Source of the DNA: Candidatus Omnitrophota bacterium | GTDB lineage: Bacteria > Omnitrophota > Gorgyraeia > Aquiviventales > Aquiviventaceae | Direction: 5' to 3' | Length of the DNA stretch: 47,196 nt | Assembly: GCA_016209275.1 (NCBI GenBank) | Contig: JACQWM010000042.1 | Span: 1 to 47,196, forward strand | Shown: in pieces, positions 25,517-33,971 of the stretch | How positions within the stretch are numbered: the first letter of the stretch is position 1 | Layout: each line of letters begins with the position of its first letter | Notes under the pieces: generated by a model | What the model was told of the DNA's origin: nothing | Databases searched by the model: none | The model's input: the letters and a program-made list of their open reading frames with translations, nothing else | Program-made: the position numbers and the translations under genes

Positions 25517-26173
25517 TTAGTGATGACCCTGCGGTGTCGTTGGAGCCTCTGTGGCGATCCCAAGCGGCATCGCCGCCGTGGCCGTTGCCGGCAGGCGCAC
25601 TGTCTTGCCGCTGGTCTCCGCCCCTGAGAAGGAAAAATCTTGGTGGGCTTCTCCGCCGGCGCGCTTGCTGAACACCCCGCGGATGGCATTGCGCTGCAGC
25701 TCAGCGTGCCAAAACACGATCCCAGCGGCCTCGCTGCGCATCATGGATTCCCACACCAGCGCCTCGCCTTCCCCAAAGCTCAACGTATACTTGCTCGCCG
25801 CAAACCCCTCTGCGGCGAGCCGCTCCGAGGCCACCTTGCCGTCGTCGAACATGAGGATGTCTTTCTGGGAGGGCGCTGGCGATGCCGGCCTAAGCGGGGT
25901 GACGTCGATCCGCCATCGCGTGCCGCCAAGCTGCGCGTTCAGGTGATCCAGCGGAGAATCCGGCGCAGCCATCGGCGTCGGTGAAATCACAGGCTGCGCC
26001 GCCACTGGAACCGTCGGCTCGTCCGCGGCGTAAACTGGCAGCGCACTAGAGAACCACAGAAGGGCCGCAGCAACACCGCTTACCCTAGCAGAGATCGTGG
26101 ATCGTGGATCGTGGATCGTGGAAGAACCAGCACCTTCAAATCCACCATCCACCATCCACCATCCATGATCCAT
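25517..26173 (-). CDS. Exported protein with the shared domain and repeat-encoded N-terminus
   Basis: This encodes 218 residues starting at ATG 26173, which shares a base with the upstream stop (TAATG). The first 28 residues are encoded by 7-base tandem repeats (MDHGWWMVDGG and STIHDPRSTIS) and precede a normal signal sequence (VSGVAAALLWFSSALPVYA). No better start codon is seen between them. Residues about 80-200 match the domain of the RAYT fusion and the 19725-20369 protein: LGGTRW, KDILMF, SERLAAEGF, YTL, VWES, GIVFWHAEL, GVF, FSFSGAETSGK. Function unknown; periplasmic or outer-membrane location is inferred. Confidence 0.85.
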   Translation of the reverse strand: MDHGWWMVDGGFEGAGSSTIHDPRSTISARVSGVAAALLWFSSALPVYAADEPTVPVAAQPVISPTPMAAPDSPLDHLNAQLGGTRWRIDVTPLRPASPAPSQKDILMFDDGKVASERLAAEGFAASKYTLSFGEGEALVWESMMRSEAAGIVFWHAELQRNAIRGVFSKRAGGEAHQDFSFSGAETSGKTVRLPATATAAMPLGIATEAPTTPQGHH

Positions 26174-26175
26174 TA
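26094..26175. repeat. Two facing 7-bp tandem repeat blocks
   Basis: GATCGTG is repeated four times (about 26096-26125) and a TCCACCA/TCCATGA-type heptamer four to five times (about 26143-26172). The two blocks face each other as a rough inverted repeat and form the start of the 25517-26173 gene. Confidence 0.8.
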
Positions 26176-27210
26176 CTCCAGCCGCTCTTTCGCTTCCCAC
26201 GCTCTCCATGACGCAATGTACTGCTGCGCCCAGTTGGCTTGCGCCCCCTCGGGGCTGAGGACGAGATACTGCCGCAGCAGCGTGGTGGCCCGCCCGCGAT
26301 CCGGCAGGAGCTCGTCATAAATCACCCCCAGATAGTAATCGGAGTCGGCGTCATCGGGCTTCAGCTCGATCGCCTTCTGAAACTCGGCGGCCGCGCGGGG
26401 GAAATCCCGGCGCTTCGAAAACATGACCCCCATATTATAGTGGGTGTCGCCCAAGTCTTTGATCAGGCGCTCATGCTCGCGCGTCAAATCCGCCAGGTCG
26501 CCGGGCAGGCGCTCCACCTTCCTCTTGAGCGTCTTATTGTCGGATAAAAGCTGCGCATAGCGCTCCTGCAGCGGCTCGTAGCGCTGTTTCAGCTTGGCGA
26601 AATCCTGCTGGATGCTCGCGCGCTCCTTCGCCACCTGATCCAGCGTGCGGGAATTTTTCGCCAGCGACGCCTCAAGCTGCTTGCGCTTTTTTTCCGCGTC
26701 GGCCAGCTGCTGCTTGAGGCGTTTTTCTTCGGTGCGCTTTTGGACCCGATCCTGCAGCGCTACCACCGACTGCTGCAGGGCGGCCCGCTCGTTGATGAGA
26801 AACTCCCGGTCCTTCACCAGCTCCTGCTGCTGCGTTTCCAGCGGGCCCAACCGATGCAGGAGGGCCAGCCGCTCGGCTTCTGATCCGCGGAACATGTCTT
26901 CGAAGAGCTGCCGCTGCGTGTCGGCATCCTGCTGAGCCTGCGCCATGTGCTTGACCTGGGCCACGAGATTATCCCGATCGGTCGCCACGAGCTGCAAATT
27001 CTTCGTCAGCTGGGCCTGCTCCGCCTGGAACTGATTCAATTGCTCCTGCGTGAGCACCTCATGTTTTTTCAAGTCGAGCTGTTCGGAGCGCAGGCGGCGC
27101 AATTCGCCCATCAGGCGCCAGGCGGTATGGCCGGCCGCCACGATGGCCAGCCCGATCACGATGACGACGCCCACCTCTCGCCATGTGGTGTTCCCGCGGC
27201 GTTCGGTCAT
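26173..27210 (-). CDS. Membrane-anchored coiled-coil protein with C-terminal TPR
   Basis: This encodes 345 residues. A single membrane helix (VGVVIVIGLAIVAAGHTAW, about 13-31) is followed by a coiled coil (about 32-240) and two TPR-like units (about 245-330: YNMGVMFSKRRDFPRAAAEFQKAIELKP, then DYYLGVIYDELL). The start overlaps the secretin stop by four bases (ATGA). Proteins with one membrane helix, coiled coil and TPR often serve as assembly or pilotin-like factors in secretin systems, but no specific family is recognised. The coiled coil probably lies in the periplasm beside the secretin. Confidence 0.83.
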   Translation of the reverse strand: MTERRGNTTWREVGVVIVIGLAIVAAGHTAWRLMGELRRLRSEQLDLKKHEVLTQEQLNQFQAEQAQLTKNLQLVATDRDNLVAQVKHMAQAQQDADTQRQLFEDMFRGSEAERLALLHRLGPLETQQQELVKDREFLINERAALQQSVVALQDRVQKRTEEKRLKQQLADAEKKRKQLEASLAKNSRTLDQVAKERASIQQDFAKLKQRYEPLQERYAQLLSDNKTLKRKVERLPGDLADLTREHERLIKDLGDTHYNMGVMFSKRRDFPRAAAEFQKAIELKPDDADSDYYLGVIYDELLPDRGRATTLLRQYLVLSPEGAQANWAQQYIASWRAWEAKERLE

Positions 27211-28946
27211 CGGCGGCGCGGCTCCGCGCGCGAGGGCTGCTTGGACAGCACCGGAGCGTAGTCGCGGTACTCCAGCACGCGCCCCGACTCATCGCCGGTC
27301 ACCAGCTTCTCGCCTCCCAGGATGTGCGGGGTGATGAAGACCACGAGCTCGGTCAGCGTTTTGCTGTGATTGGCCTGCTTGAAGAGGATGTCGCCGATGA
27401 TGGGGATGTGGCCCAGCCAGGGGATCTGCTCATCCGTGTTCTTTATTTCCTCTTTCCGCAGGCCGCCGAGGACCACCGTCGTGCCGTCCGCCACCATCAC
27501 ATTCGTTTCGGCGGTAGAGGTATCCACGATGGGGATTTTGTTGTTGCTCGGCGTGGTGAGCGTGCGGACGACGCTGGAGACCTCCGGCTTGATTTTCATC
27601 GTCACAAACCCGTCTTGATTGATGGTCGGGGTGACCGCCAGCTGGATCCCCACATCGATAAACTGCACGTCCTCCGCCGTCGTCGACGTGGTCTGGCCGG
27701 TCGTGGTCGTGCTCGTGATATACGCTTCGCGAGTGCCCACGTGGATCTTGGCTTCCTGGTTCTCCGTCACCATCAGGCGCGGATTGGAAATAATCTGCGT
27801 TTTGCCGAGGGTTTGCAGATAGCGGAACAATTCATAGCCTGTGGTGTTGATGGTGGTAAAGGCGAGCTTGCCCAGATTCGCTCGGGTCGGAGCCTTGGTG
27901 CCCGTCGGACCGGTTCCGGTGCTGCTGCTTAACCCCAACAGCGCGTTCAGGTCCATCCGAGTCACGGAGGGAACTTCGCTCGGCGGGGTGCCGCTCACCG
28001 CTGAGCGAAAATCTCCTTTCTTATCCACGCCGTGAAATTTAATATTGGTGAAGACCTGGTCCCAATCGACACCGGTGATATGGTCGTCATTGTACTGCAC
28101 TTTCACGATTTTCGAGTCGATGAGCACCTCGCGGGTCTTGCGATCGATCATGCGGATGAGCGCTTCCAGCTCATCCATGCGATCCGGCAGGGTCTTCAGG
28201 ATGACCTGATTGCTGCGCTCATCGGCCTTCACGAAGCCCAGCTTATTGGCCTCGAGCTGGTCCTTGAGCCGCTCCTCGACGTCCTTCGCCTTCGCGTACT
28301 TCAAATCGATCACCCGGGTCATGCCGCCCTTCTCCAGTGTGGCGAGGGCCAGCTCCATCTTCTGCAGCGTCTGCGGCGTGTCCATGACCATGACGGTCCC
28401 GGTGTCTTCATCGACGAGCAGGCGGCCGACTTCGCTCTTTAAGGTATCCAGGAGGTTGAAGGCCTGCTGGGGGATGGCATATTGCAATCGGAAGGTCCGC
28501 ACCTGGCGCAGGTCGGCGAATTTCTTGCCGTACAGCGCGCGATATTCCTCCTCGGTCATGATGTTGTACACATCGCCCTGCCGGTCATACGCGAGGCTAT
28601 TGCTGCGCAGGATCAGCTCGAAGACATCGCGGATCGGCACATCGGTCAAAAACAGATTCACGCGTCCGGAGACGTTTTTGCTGATGGCGATGTTCAGGCC
28701 GCCTTTGGACGCCAGGTATTTCAGCGCATCGGTGGCGTCGGTGGAGCGCAAGTCCAGGGAGACGCGCTCATTCATGCCCAAGAGGGACGTCTGGGCGGGG
28801 GCTGGCTCCGCCGGCAAGGCGGCCACTTCCACCGGCTGGTCATCCGCCGCGCCCGCGCGCACCCACGTCAGCCATAAGAACGTGGCGCTGATCAGCGACG
28901 CAGCGCCCACAATCCTCCACGGGGAAATCTGTCGCTTACTGGCCAT
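27207..28946 (-). CDS. Secretin (PilQ/GspD family outer-membrane channel)
   Basis: This encodes 579 residues with an N-terminal signal sequence (about 10-34). Residues about 60-125 are an N0/STN domain (VSLDLRSTDATDALKYLA, GRVNLFLTDVPIRDVFELIL). Residues about 145-275 are two N-domains (RTFRLQYAIPQQAFNLLD; RVIDLKYAKAKDVEERLKD). Residues about 370-550 form the secretin core with IISNPRLMVTENQEAKIHVG, IDVGIQLAVTPTIN, TTVVLGGLRKEE and PWLGHIPIIGDILFK. The domain set is closest to PilQ/GspD-like secretins; there is no AMIN domain. It forms a multimeric outer-membrane pore. Upstream lies a GspC/PilP-like partner and an ExeA-like ATPase; downstream genes overlap by four bases. Confidence 0.95.
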   Translation of the reverse strand: MASKRQISPWRIVGAASLISATFLWLTWVRAGAADDQPVEVAALPAEPAPAQTSLLGMNERVSLDLRSTDATDALKYLASKGGLNIAISKNVSGRVNLFLTDVPIRDVFELILRSNSLAYDRQGDVYNIMTEEEYRALYGKKFADLRQVRTFRLQYAIPQQAFNLLDTLKSEVGRLLVDEDTGTVMVMDTPQTLQKMELALATLEKGGMTRVIDLKYAKAKDVEERLKDQLEANKLGFVKADERSNQVILKTLPDRMDELEALIRMIDRKTREVLIDSKIVKVQYNDDHITGVDWDQVFTNIKFHGVDKKGDFRSAVSGTPPSEVPSVTRMDLNALLGLSSSTGTGPTGTKAPTRANLGKLAFTTINTTGYELFRYLQTLGKTQIISNPRLMVTENQEAKIHVGTREAYITSTTTTGQTTSTTAEDVQFIDVGIQLAVTPTINQDGFVTMKIKPEVSSVVRTLTTPSNNKIPIVDTSTAETNVMVADGTTVVLGGLRKEEIKNTDEQIPWLGHIPIIGDILFKQANHSKTLTELVVFITPHILGGEKLVTGDESGRVLEYRDYAPVLSKQPSRAEPRRR

Positions 28947-29620
28947 TATTTGAGGACGATTTCTTCGCCTTCATAGGAGACCACCACGCCGCGCTGGTCG
29001 ATGGCACGCACGGTCAGGCCGTTGATTTGATCGCCGACTTTCACGAAATAGGTGCGCTTCTCTTCGCTGTGCTCGATGAGCGCTTCTGGCGAGGCCCCGC
29101 GGTTGATGCCGACGACGGACAGCACCCCGGTCAGCTGGGTGAGCTTATTTTTCACTTCCTCATCGGAGCGCCCCCCGCTTGAGCGAGCGCTCAGCGCAAA
29201 CGGGTTGCGCAGGGCGAGCGCTTCCCGGTACTCCGAAAGCTCCTTGAGGCGGTCCCCCTCGGGGTTCGGCGATTGCGCCGCGGAGGATTCCGGCCCCACC
29301 GCGGGAGAATGCGAGGCGATCACCGGCGGATGCCGCTCGGTCAGCCATACGCTCCAGACCACGTACGCGCCCAACAGGATCAAGGCGACCCAGAGGAGCC
29401 GCTCGATAAGCCGAAGCCGAGCGAGCAGCGCATCGCTGGTCGCGCGCTGCGGCAACGGCCAGGCCCAGCGGCGCGCCTGGGCCAGTTGCGCCTTCAGCTG
29501 CTCCGTCATCCGCTCAACATACCGGCCGCCGCGCTGAGGCGGCTGAGGCGTAGCGGGGGCTGTTGAGCCTTCAATCATACGGAGGAGCTGCTCTTCTGCA
29601 GTCTCCTTACTGGGAACCAT
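28946..29620 (-). CDS. GspC/PilP-like inner-membrane protein
   Basis: This encodes 224 residues. A cytoplasmic part is followed by one membrane helix (LLWVALILLGAYVVWSVWL, about 74-92), a Pro/Ser linker and a C-terminal beta domain (about 155-224). The latter has LTGVLSVVGINRG, RTYFVKVGDQINGLTVRAID and GVVVSYEGEEIVLK, like the HR domain of GspC and PilP that docks on the secretin. The stop overlaps the secretin start (TAATG). The start at 29620 has GGAGGCGGG before it and overlaps the ATPase gene by 46 bases; ATG 29578, with an ATGA overlap but no ribosome site, is the alternative. Confidence 0.82.
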   Translation of the reverse strand: MVPSKETAEEQLLRMIEGSTAPATPQPPQRGGRYVERMTEQLKAQLAQARRWAWPLPQRATSDALLARLRLIERLLWVALILLGAYVVWSVWLTERHPPVIASHSPAVGPESSAAQSPNPEGDRLKELSEYREALALRNPFALSARSSGGRSDEEVKNKLTQLTGVLSVVGINRGASPEALIEHSEEKRTYFVKVGDQINGLTVRAIDQRGVVVSYEGEEIVLK

Positions 29621-30444
29621 CCCGCCTCCAATTCCTGCTGCACCAAATCATCCACCAGCTCGCCATCCACGACGCGCCGTTTCTGCATGACGAGCGTCCG
29701 CAGCGCCTTGTGCGCCATCATCGCAATGCGCCGCGGGTAGCCGTCCGAATACTCGAAAATCGCCTCAACTGCCTCGTCAGTAAACAGGGTCAGCGGCGAG
29801 CGGTAGCCGGCCTCTTGCAGCCGAAAATGAATCATCTCGCGCGTCTGCTCAAGCGACAGCGGCGAGAGCTCGCACCGAAAGCTGATCCGGTCCATGAGAT
29901 TGCGCATCCCCGTCACCAGGGGCAGCAGCTCCATCTGCCCCATGAGGACCAGCTGCAGCAATTTCACCTCATTGGTTTCATAGTTGAGCAGGATGCGCAA
30001 GGCTTCCAATGACAGCGCATTGAGCTTGTGCGCCTCGTCGATGATGAGCACGACGGTCTGCCGCTCGCCGACGCTTTTGTGCAAGAGAAACCGTTCTAGC
30101 ACTTCGCGGTAGTCCACCAGCGTGGGTGCGGCCGCCGTCATGCTGACCCCCAGCGTGCGGATGAGGGCGCTGAAAAACAGATCCTCCGACGGATAGGTGG
30201 GATCGAGCACCATGTGAAAGATGAAGCCCTCGCGATCCCGCAGCATTTGGATCAGCTTGCGGCCCAAGGTGGTCTTGCCGGTCCCCACATCGCCTAGCAC
30301 GATGCTCAGGCCCCGTTTGAGCCGAAACTCGATGAGGAGATTGGCCAGGGCGGCGCGATGCTTATCGGATTGGTAGAAGAAGGCAGGATCAGGACTTGTG
30401 GAAAACGGTTCTTTCTCGAGCCCAATGACGCGGTAGTAGCTCAT
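29575..30444 (-). CDS. ExeA/GspA-like AAA ATPase
   Basis: This encodes 289 residues. Walker A is GDVGTGKT (51-58) and Walker B is VVLIIDEAH (131-139), followed by a sensor-type segment (LVLMGQMELL) and a C-terminal lid (YPRRIAMMAHKAL). The family includes ExeA/GspA, which helps secretins pass and assemble through the cell wall, and related transposition ATPases; YYRVIGLEKEPFSTSPDP is a typical ExeA opening. It lacks the C-terminal peptidoglycan-binding domain of full-length ExeA and has no membrane helix. It is first in the secretin run, after a likely promoter at 30466-30494. Confidence 0.93.
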   Translation of the reverse strand: MSYYRVIGLEKEPFSTSPDPAFFYQSDKHRAALANLLIEFRLKRGLSIVLGDVGTGKTTLGRKLIQMLRDREGFIFHMVLDPTYPSEDLFFSALIRTLGVSMTAAAPTLVDYREVLERFLLHKSVGERQTVVLIIDEAHKLNALSLEALRILLNYETNEVKLLQLVLMGQMELLPLVTGMRNLMDRISFRCELSPLSLEQTREMIHFRLQEAGYRSPLTLFTDEAVEAIFEYSDGYPRRIAMMAHKALRTLVMQKRRVVDGELVDDLVQQELEAGWFPVRRLQKSSSSV

Positions 30445-30465
30445 AAGTGCTTGATCTTACGTTTA

Positions 30466-30494
30466 CTTGTAACAAAATTATGCACCCTTGTCAA
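30466..30494 (-). promoter_or_regulatory. Promoter for the secretin gene run
   Basis: Minus strand TTGACA (30494-30489), 17-base spacer, TACAAG (30471-30466), about 20 bases before the ExeA-like start codon. The -35 is perfect, the -10 weak. It overlaps the end of the upstream LysE-type gene. Confidence 0.6.
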
Positions 30495-31108
30495 CCTTTG
30501 CTCATCGGCAGCCCCACCCCCAAGATGATCAACCACGCCGCGATCCCGGCCATGATGAGCCGATAGGTCCGGTCGGTGCAATACGCCTTGCCTTTTTCAA
30601 CCGACAACGCGATGCCCCACGACCACGACACATCCGCCGCGGCATGACCGAGCAAGACGGCCGCAAGGCCCCGCCATCCGGCGAGCATCCCCTGGACGAG
30701 CACCGCCGCCCCGATCGTCGCCCACCACACGATAAACCCCGGGCTGACGATGCTAAACACCGCCCCCCCGAGCCACGGTCCGCCGTGAAAGGCGACGGCC
30801 GCCTGATGCCGCAGCGAAAAATGCGGCAGCTGCGTGAGGATCATAGCGCCCATGACGATCAACCCGATCGCCCCCACCCACACCATGATGGCGCGGAACG
30901 TGGATGAGACCAGCAGCTGCCGGCACCCGAGGAGAATCAGCGCGACGAAGCACAGCTCGAGCAGCAAATGGCCGACGGCCACCTTCACCCCGGTCCACCG
31001 CCCCGCATGCAGCGCTTCAGAGACGGTGTGGAGAAACAGCGGTCCAGGCAGCATGGCGCCTGAGAGGCCCGTGGTGAACCCGACACCAAAGAGAATGAGT
31101 AAACCCAT
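30491..31108 (-). CDS. LysE-type exporter
   Basis: This encodes about 205 residues with six hydrophobic segments. The N-terminal GVGFTTGLSGAMLPGPLFLH is the LysE/RhtB-family opening (G-x-x-x-P-G-P). The later SIVSPGFIVWWATIGAAVL carries the second conserved loop. Members export amino acids or other small cationic metabolites; the substrate is not predictable here. GTG 31111 lies next to ATG 31108; I use the ATG. It begins right after the peptidase gene stop, so it belongs to the transcript running from 33734. Confidence 0.9.
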   Translation of the reverse strand: MGLLILFGVGFTTGLSGAMLPGPLFLHTVSEALHAGRWTGVKVAVGHLLLELCFVALILLGCRQLLVSSTFRAIMVWVGAIGLIVMGAMILTQLPHFSLRHQAAVAFHGGPWLGGAVFSIVSPGFIVWWATIGAAVLVQGMLAGWRGLAAVLLGHAAADVSWSWGIALSVEKGKAYCTDRTYRLIMAGIAAWLIILGVGLPMSKG

Positions 31109-31111
31109 CAC

Positions 31112-32263
31112 TCAGTCGAAAATGCCTCGATCCGCTTTGGCCCAGGTGGAGGGCGCGAAGTGTTCGTTGTAGGCCAACTCCGCCGTCCGGCCTTTGGAGA
31201 GCGCTTCAAGAAACGCGAGCCACCGCCCTCGGCCGTAGCGCTTCACCAGCTCCTCAACGACGACGCTCGCCTCCACATACGCATGCGCGATATCCTCGGT
31301 GCTCGAGGGCTGCTGAAAATGCCGATCCAGCCATTTCAACGGAATCCACTGGGCGCGTTCCCTGATCCGCCGCTCGATCCGGTCGCGCTCCGGGCTGCTC
31401 AACAAGCCCCGCTCCATCGCCTGGGCAAACCCTTCATGGACCCAGGTCGGCAGCCGGCGGCCGTACAATTCTTGAAGGAACGCATGCGTCAGCTCGTGCA
31501 TGATGAGGTCGGGAACGTAGGGGGCATCCAAGTCTTCGGCGCTGAGCCGAATCCGGCCGTCATAAAATCCGACGGCCCAGTCGCGCTGGTAATAGGTGCG
31601 GTGCAAATCTCCCCGGCTATACACCAGGACGGTCAGGTGCGGGGGGGCGTCCCCGAAGACCTCGCTGAGCCGAAGATGCGCCTTCTCCAGCGTCGCCACG
31701 AGGGCCTCGCGATCGAACGATTCGTTGGGGGCCGCGCGAATCACGAAATGCGGCGATTCGCTATTGGCGAATGTGCGTTCGATGAGCTGATCGCGCTGGG
31801 CTTGGGCGATCCGCTCCACGACGCTGCGCCAGGCGGCCTCGGGGATCTTCCCTTGCGCCTGCTGCCAGGCGGCGATCGCCTCGGAGAATCGGCTCATGCG
31901 GAAATACAAGATGTCCCCCAGGCGGACCCAGGCTTTCCCGTTCTTGGCCTGCAGCTCGACGGCCTCCTCGAGCAGATCGACCGCCTCCTGCGGCTTGCCC
32001 TGCTGGTCCACCCCCAGCGACCAATCGGTCAAGATGCTGGACAGGTTCTCCTTGACGTGGGCGTCGCGGGGAGCCATCGCCAGCGCTTGGCGAAGATAGT
32101 CCGCGGCAATTTCGAAATCCCCGCTTTGCGCCGCCGTGACCCCAAGGTTGTTCAACCGGGAGACTTTCGCAGGCAGCGAGGATGGAGAGGAGTCTTCGAG
32201 GGCCCACGCCGCGGCGGCAACGCCGCCCAGGACGACCATCGTCCATAGGCTAAGGCGTCGCAC
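31112..32263 (-). CDS. Exported TPR protein with MA-like metallopeptidase domain
   Basis: This encodes 383 residues from GTG 32263, chosen because AGAGG lies 7 bases upstream and a signal-type helix (TMVVLGGVAAAAWALED) follows at once; ATG 32239 is an alternative. Residues about 35-165 contain three TPR-like units (LNNLGVTAAQSGDFEIAADYLRQAL). Residues about 190-370 form a peptidase MA/DUF1570-like domain with the zinc motif HELTHAF and a downstream Glu-containing segment (WVHEGFAQAMERG). It likely acts in the periplasm. Its upstream neighbour is a histidine kinase whose stop overlaps the ribosome site of this gene. Confidence 0.85.
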   Translation of the reverse strand: MRRLSLWTMVVLGGVAAAAWALEDSSPSSLPAKVSRLNNLGVTAAQSGDFEIAADYLRQALAMAPRDAHVKENLSSILTDWSLGVDQQGKPQEAVDLLEEAVELQAKNGKAWVRLGDILYFRMSRFSEAIAAWQQAQGKIPEAAWRSVVERIAQAQRDQLIERTFANSESPHFVIRAAPNESFDREALVATLEKAHLRLSEVFGDAPPHLTVLVYSRGDLHRTYYQRDWAVGFYDGRIRLSAEDLDAPYVPDLIMHELTHAFLQELYGRRLPTWVHEGFAQAMERGLLSSPERDRIERRIRERAQWIPLKWLDRHFQQPSSTEDIAHAYVEASVVVEELVKRYGRGRWLAFLEALSKGRTAELAYNEHFAPSTWAKADRGIFD

Positions 32264-32273
32264 GGTGCGGCCT

Positions 32274-33734
32274 CTACGACGCCGTTGGAAAGGCAGGATT
32301 GAGCGGAATCGCGAAGAGAAAACGGGAGCCCTGCTTGCCGTCGCTTTCAGCCCAAATGCGGCCTTGATGCAGCTCGACGATTTCCTTGGCAATGACCAGC
32401 CCCAGGCCCGTGCCGCTCATGTCGCTGCCGGCGCGCTCGCCGCCGACTTGCTGGAATTTGCTGAAGAGCTTCGGCAGATCCTCAGGGGTAATGCCGATGC
32501 CGGTGTCAGCGACGCTGACTTCCAGCATCCGCTCCTCAGGAATGAGCTTCACTTCGATCGTCACCCGCCCCTGGTTCGGCGTGAACTTAATCGCGTTGCC
32601 CACGAGATTCGTGAGCACCTGGGTCATGCGGTTGGGGTCGCACACCACATTCGGCAAGCCCTCCGGCACGCGGCGCACCAGGCTGATGGCCTTCGTGCCC
32701 GCCCACGGCTCGAGCGACTCGGCCACCTGTGCGACGATCGCGCTTATCGACGCCGTCTCGGGGCGCAGCGCCATTTTCCTGGCTTCCAGCTTCGAAAGAT
32801 CCAGCAGATCGTTGATCAGGGTATTGAGGCGATCCAGGTTGCGCTGGATGATGCCGGCGAAGTTCTGCTGCTCGCCATTGAGCGGGCCGGCCACCTGATC
32901 CGTCAGGATGGAGAGGGCGTGGCGCATGGCCACGAGCGGCGTGCGCAGCTCATGGCTGACCGTGGAGACGAAATCAGATTTGAGCTGCTCGATCTCCCGC
33001 TGCTTCGTCACGTCGCTGAGCATCGCCAGCATCCCCACCGTCTTGCCGTTTTCATCGGTGATCATGGCATGGCTCGCGCGCAGGACCCGCTTGGTGCTCT
33101 CCTGCTTGGCGTCGAGCACGATCTCCTGCGCGCCGTCGTTGCGGTTGCCCTGCACGAGCGAGAGCAGCTGCTCATCGCCGAGGCCCTCTTGCAGCGGCCG
33201 GCCGATCCGGTCTTTCTGCCGCACCGACAGCAGCCGCTCGGCCGCCGAGTTCATCATCACCACATCGCCCTTATTGTTGATGACGACGAGCCCCTCCGCG
33301 ATGCTCTCCAGCACGGCGCTGGTTTGCTTCTTCTCCTGCAGCGTCTCCTGATACTTGCGCTGGAGGGCCGAGGCGGTCCGCTTGGTTTCCTCCAGCTGAC
33401 GGCCGTAGTGGTGGGTCAGGTCGCGCTTAACGGTTCCCACATGATCGTCCATCGCCCGCTGCACGATGTCGGTCACAGTCCGGGCCACGCGCTGGCGCTG
33501 TTGGGATGAGCCGGGCAATTGCTTCAGCTGCTCGAGAATCACCGGGGCGAGCTGGGTGGGAGGCAGCGTGGCCGAGGAGGCGGCTCCTCCCCCGGAGCGC
33601 TCCCCCTCGCCCTCAAACTGCTCTCGGCTGCTCCGCTGGGAATAGCGGTAGAGGAGCACGCCGATCACCAAGGCGATGGCGGCCACACCGGCAACGATGA
33701 AGGTCAGCGACACTTCACTCGTGGGCACTGGCAT
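32274..33734 (-). CDS. PAS-containing sensor histidine kinase
   Basis: This encodes 486 residues. One membrane helix (about 9-30) is followed by a long cytoplasmic helical segment, a PAS domain (about 138-245: LESIAEGLVVINNKGDVVMMN), a HisKA domain with FVSTVSHELRTPL (His 261), and a HATPase domain with N-box NLVGNAIKF, DTGIGI and GTGLGLVIAKEI. The short N-terminus leaves no periplasmic sensor, so the signal is probably sensed by PAS or by a membrane partner. No response regulator is adjacent. The gene ends 11 bases before the metallopeptidase start. Confidence 0.95.
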   Translation of the reverse strand: MPVPTSEVSLTFIVAGVAAIALVIGVLLYRYSQRSSREQFEGEGERSGGGAASSATLPPTQLAPVILEQLKQLPGSSQQRQRVARTVTDIVQRAMDDHVGTVKRDLTHHYGRQLEETKRTASALQRKYQETLQEKKQTSAVLESIAEGLVVINNKGDVVMMNSAAERLLSVRQKDRIGRPLQEGLGDEQLLSLVQGNRNDGAQEIVLDAKQESTKRVLRASHAMITDENGKTVGMLAMLSDVTKQREIEQLKSDFVSTVSHELRTPLVAMRHALSILTDQVAGPLNGEQQNFAGIIQRNLDRLNTLINDLLDLSKLEARKMALRPETASISAIVAQVAESLEPWAGTKAISLVRRVPEGLPNVVCDPNRMTQVLTNLVGNAIKFTPNQGRVTIEVKLIPEERMLEVSVADTGIGITPEDLPKLFSKFQQVGGERAGSDMSGTGLGLVIAKEIVELHQGRIWAESDGKQGSRFLFAIPLNPAFPTAS

Positions 33735-33737
33735 CCG

Positions 33738-33772
33738 ACTGTGTGCTATCTGCTATTGGCTATCTGCTGCTT
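33738..33772. repeat. 7-bp tandem repeat (CTATCTG/CTATTGG type)
   Basis: Successive heptamers CTATCTG, CTATTGG, CTATCTG, CTGCTTT lie between the histidine kinase start and the end of the DUF2934-like gene, and encode that protein's last residues. Confidence 0.75.
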
Positions 33773-33952
33773 TTGTGAGCGGCGCCGCTGGCGAACAATC
33801 TGCTCCGCGCGAAACCAGTCTTCTTGGTCATGCCCGTGCTCGCAGCCCCGCTGCGCAAACAATTCGTAGGCCACGCGGGCGATCTCCTCGCTCTTCGGCG
33901 TGGTTGACGCTTCGCTCTCCGAGAACGCTTTTAACACTCCCTGACGGGCCAT
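33746..33952 (-). CDS. DUF2934-like small protein
   Basis: This encodes 68 residues; ATG 33952 is chosen because GGGAGG precedes it by about 6 bases. The core EEIARVAYELFAQRGCEHGHDQEDWFRAEQIV matches DUF2934, a short helical family of unknown function common in environmental bacteria. The C-terminus (KQQIANSR) is encoded by a 7-base tandem repeat, so the tail may be repeat-derived. It is in line with the histidine kinase gene 12 bases downstream. Confidence 0.82.
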   Translation of the reverse strand: MARQGVLKAFSESEASTTPKSEEIARVAYELFAQRGCEHGHDQEDWFRAEQIVRQRRRSQKQQIANSR

Positions 33953-33971
33953 GCGCACCTCCCTCTGTTGA

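Noticed and set aside
29536-30444. ExeA-like ATPase as an IS21-type transposition helper
   Set aside because: No partner transposase is near, the N-terminal YYRVIGLEKEPF opening is ExeA-like, and it heads a secretin gene run.
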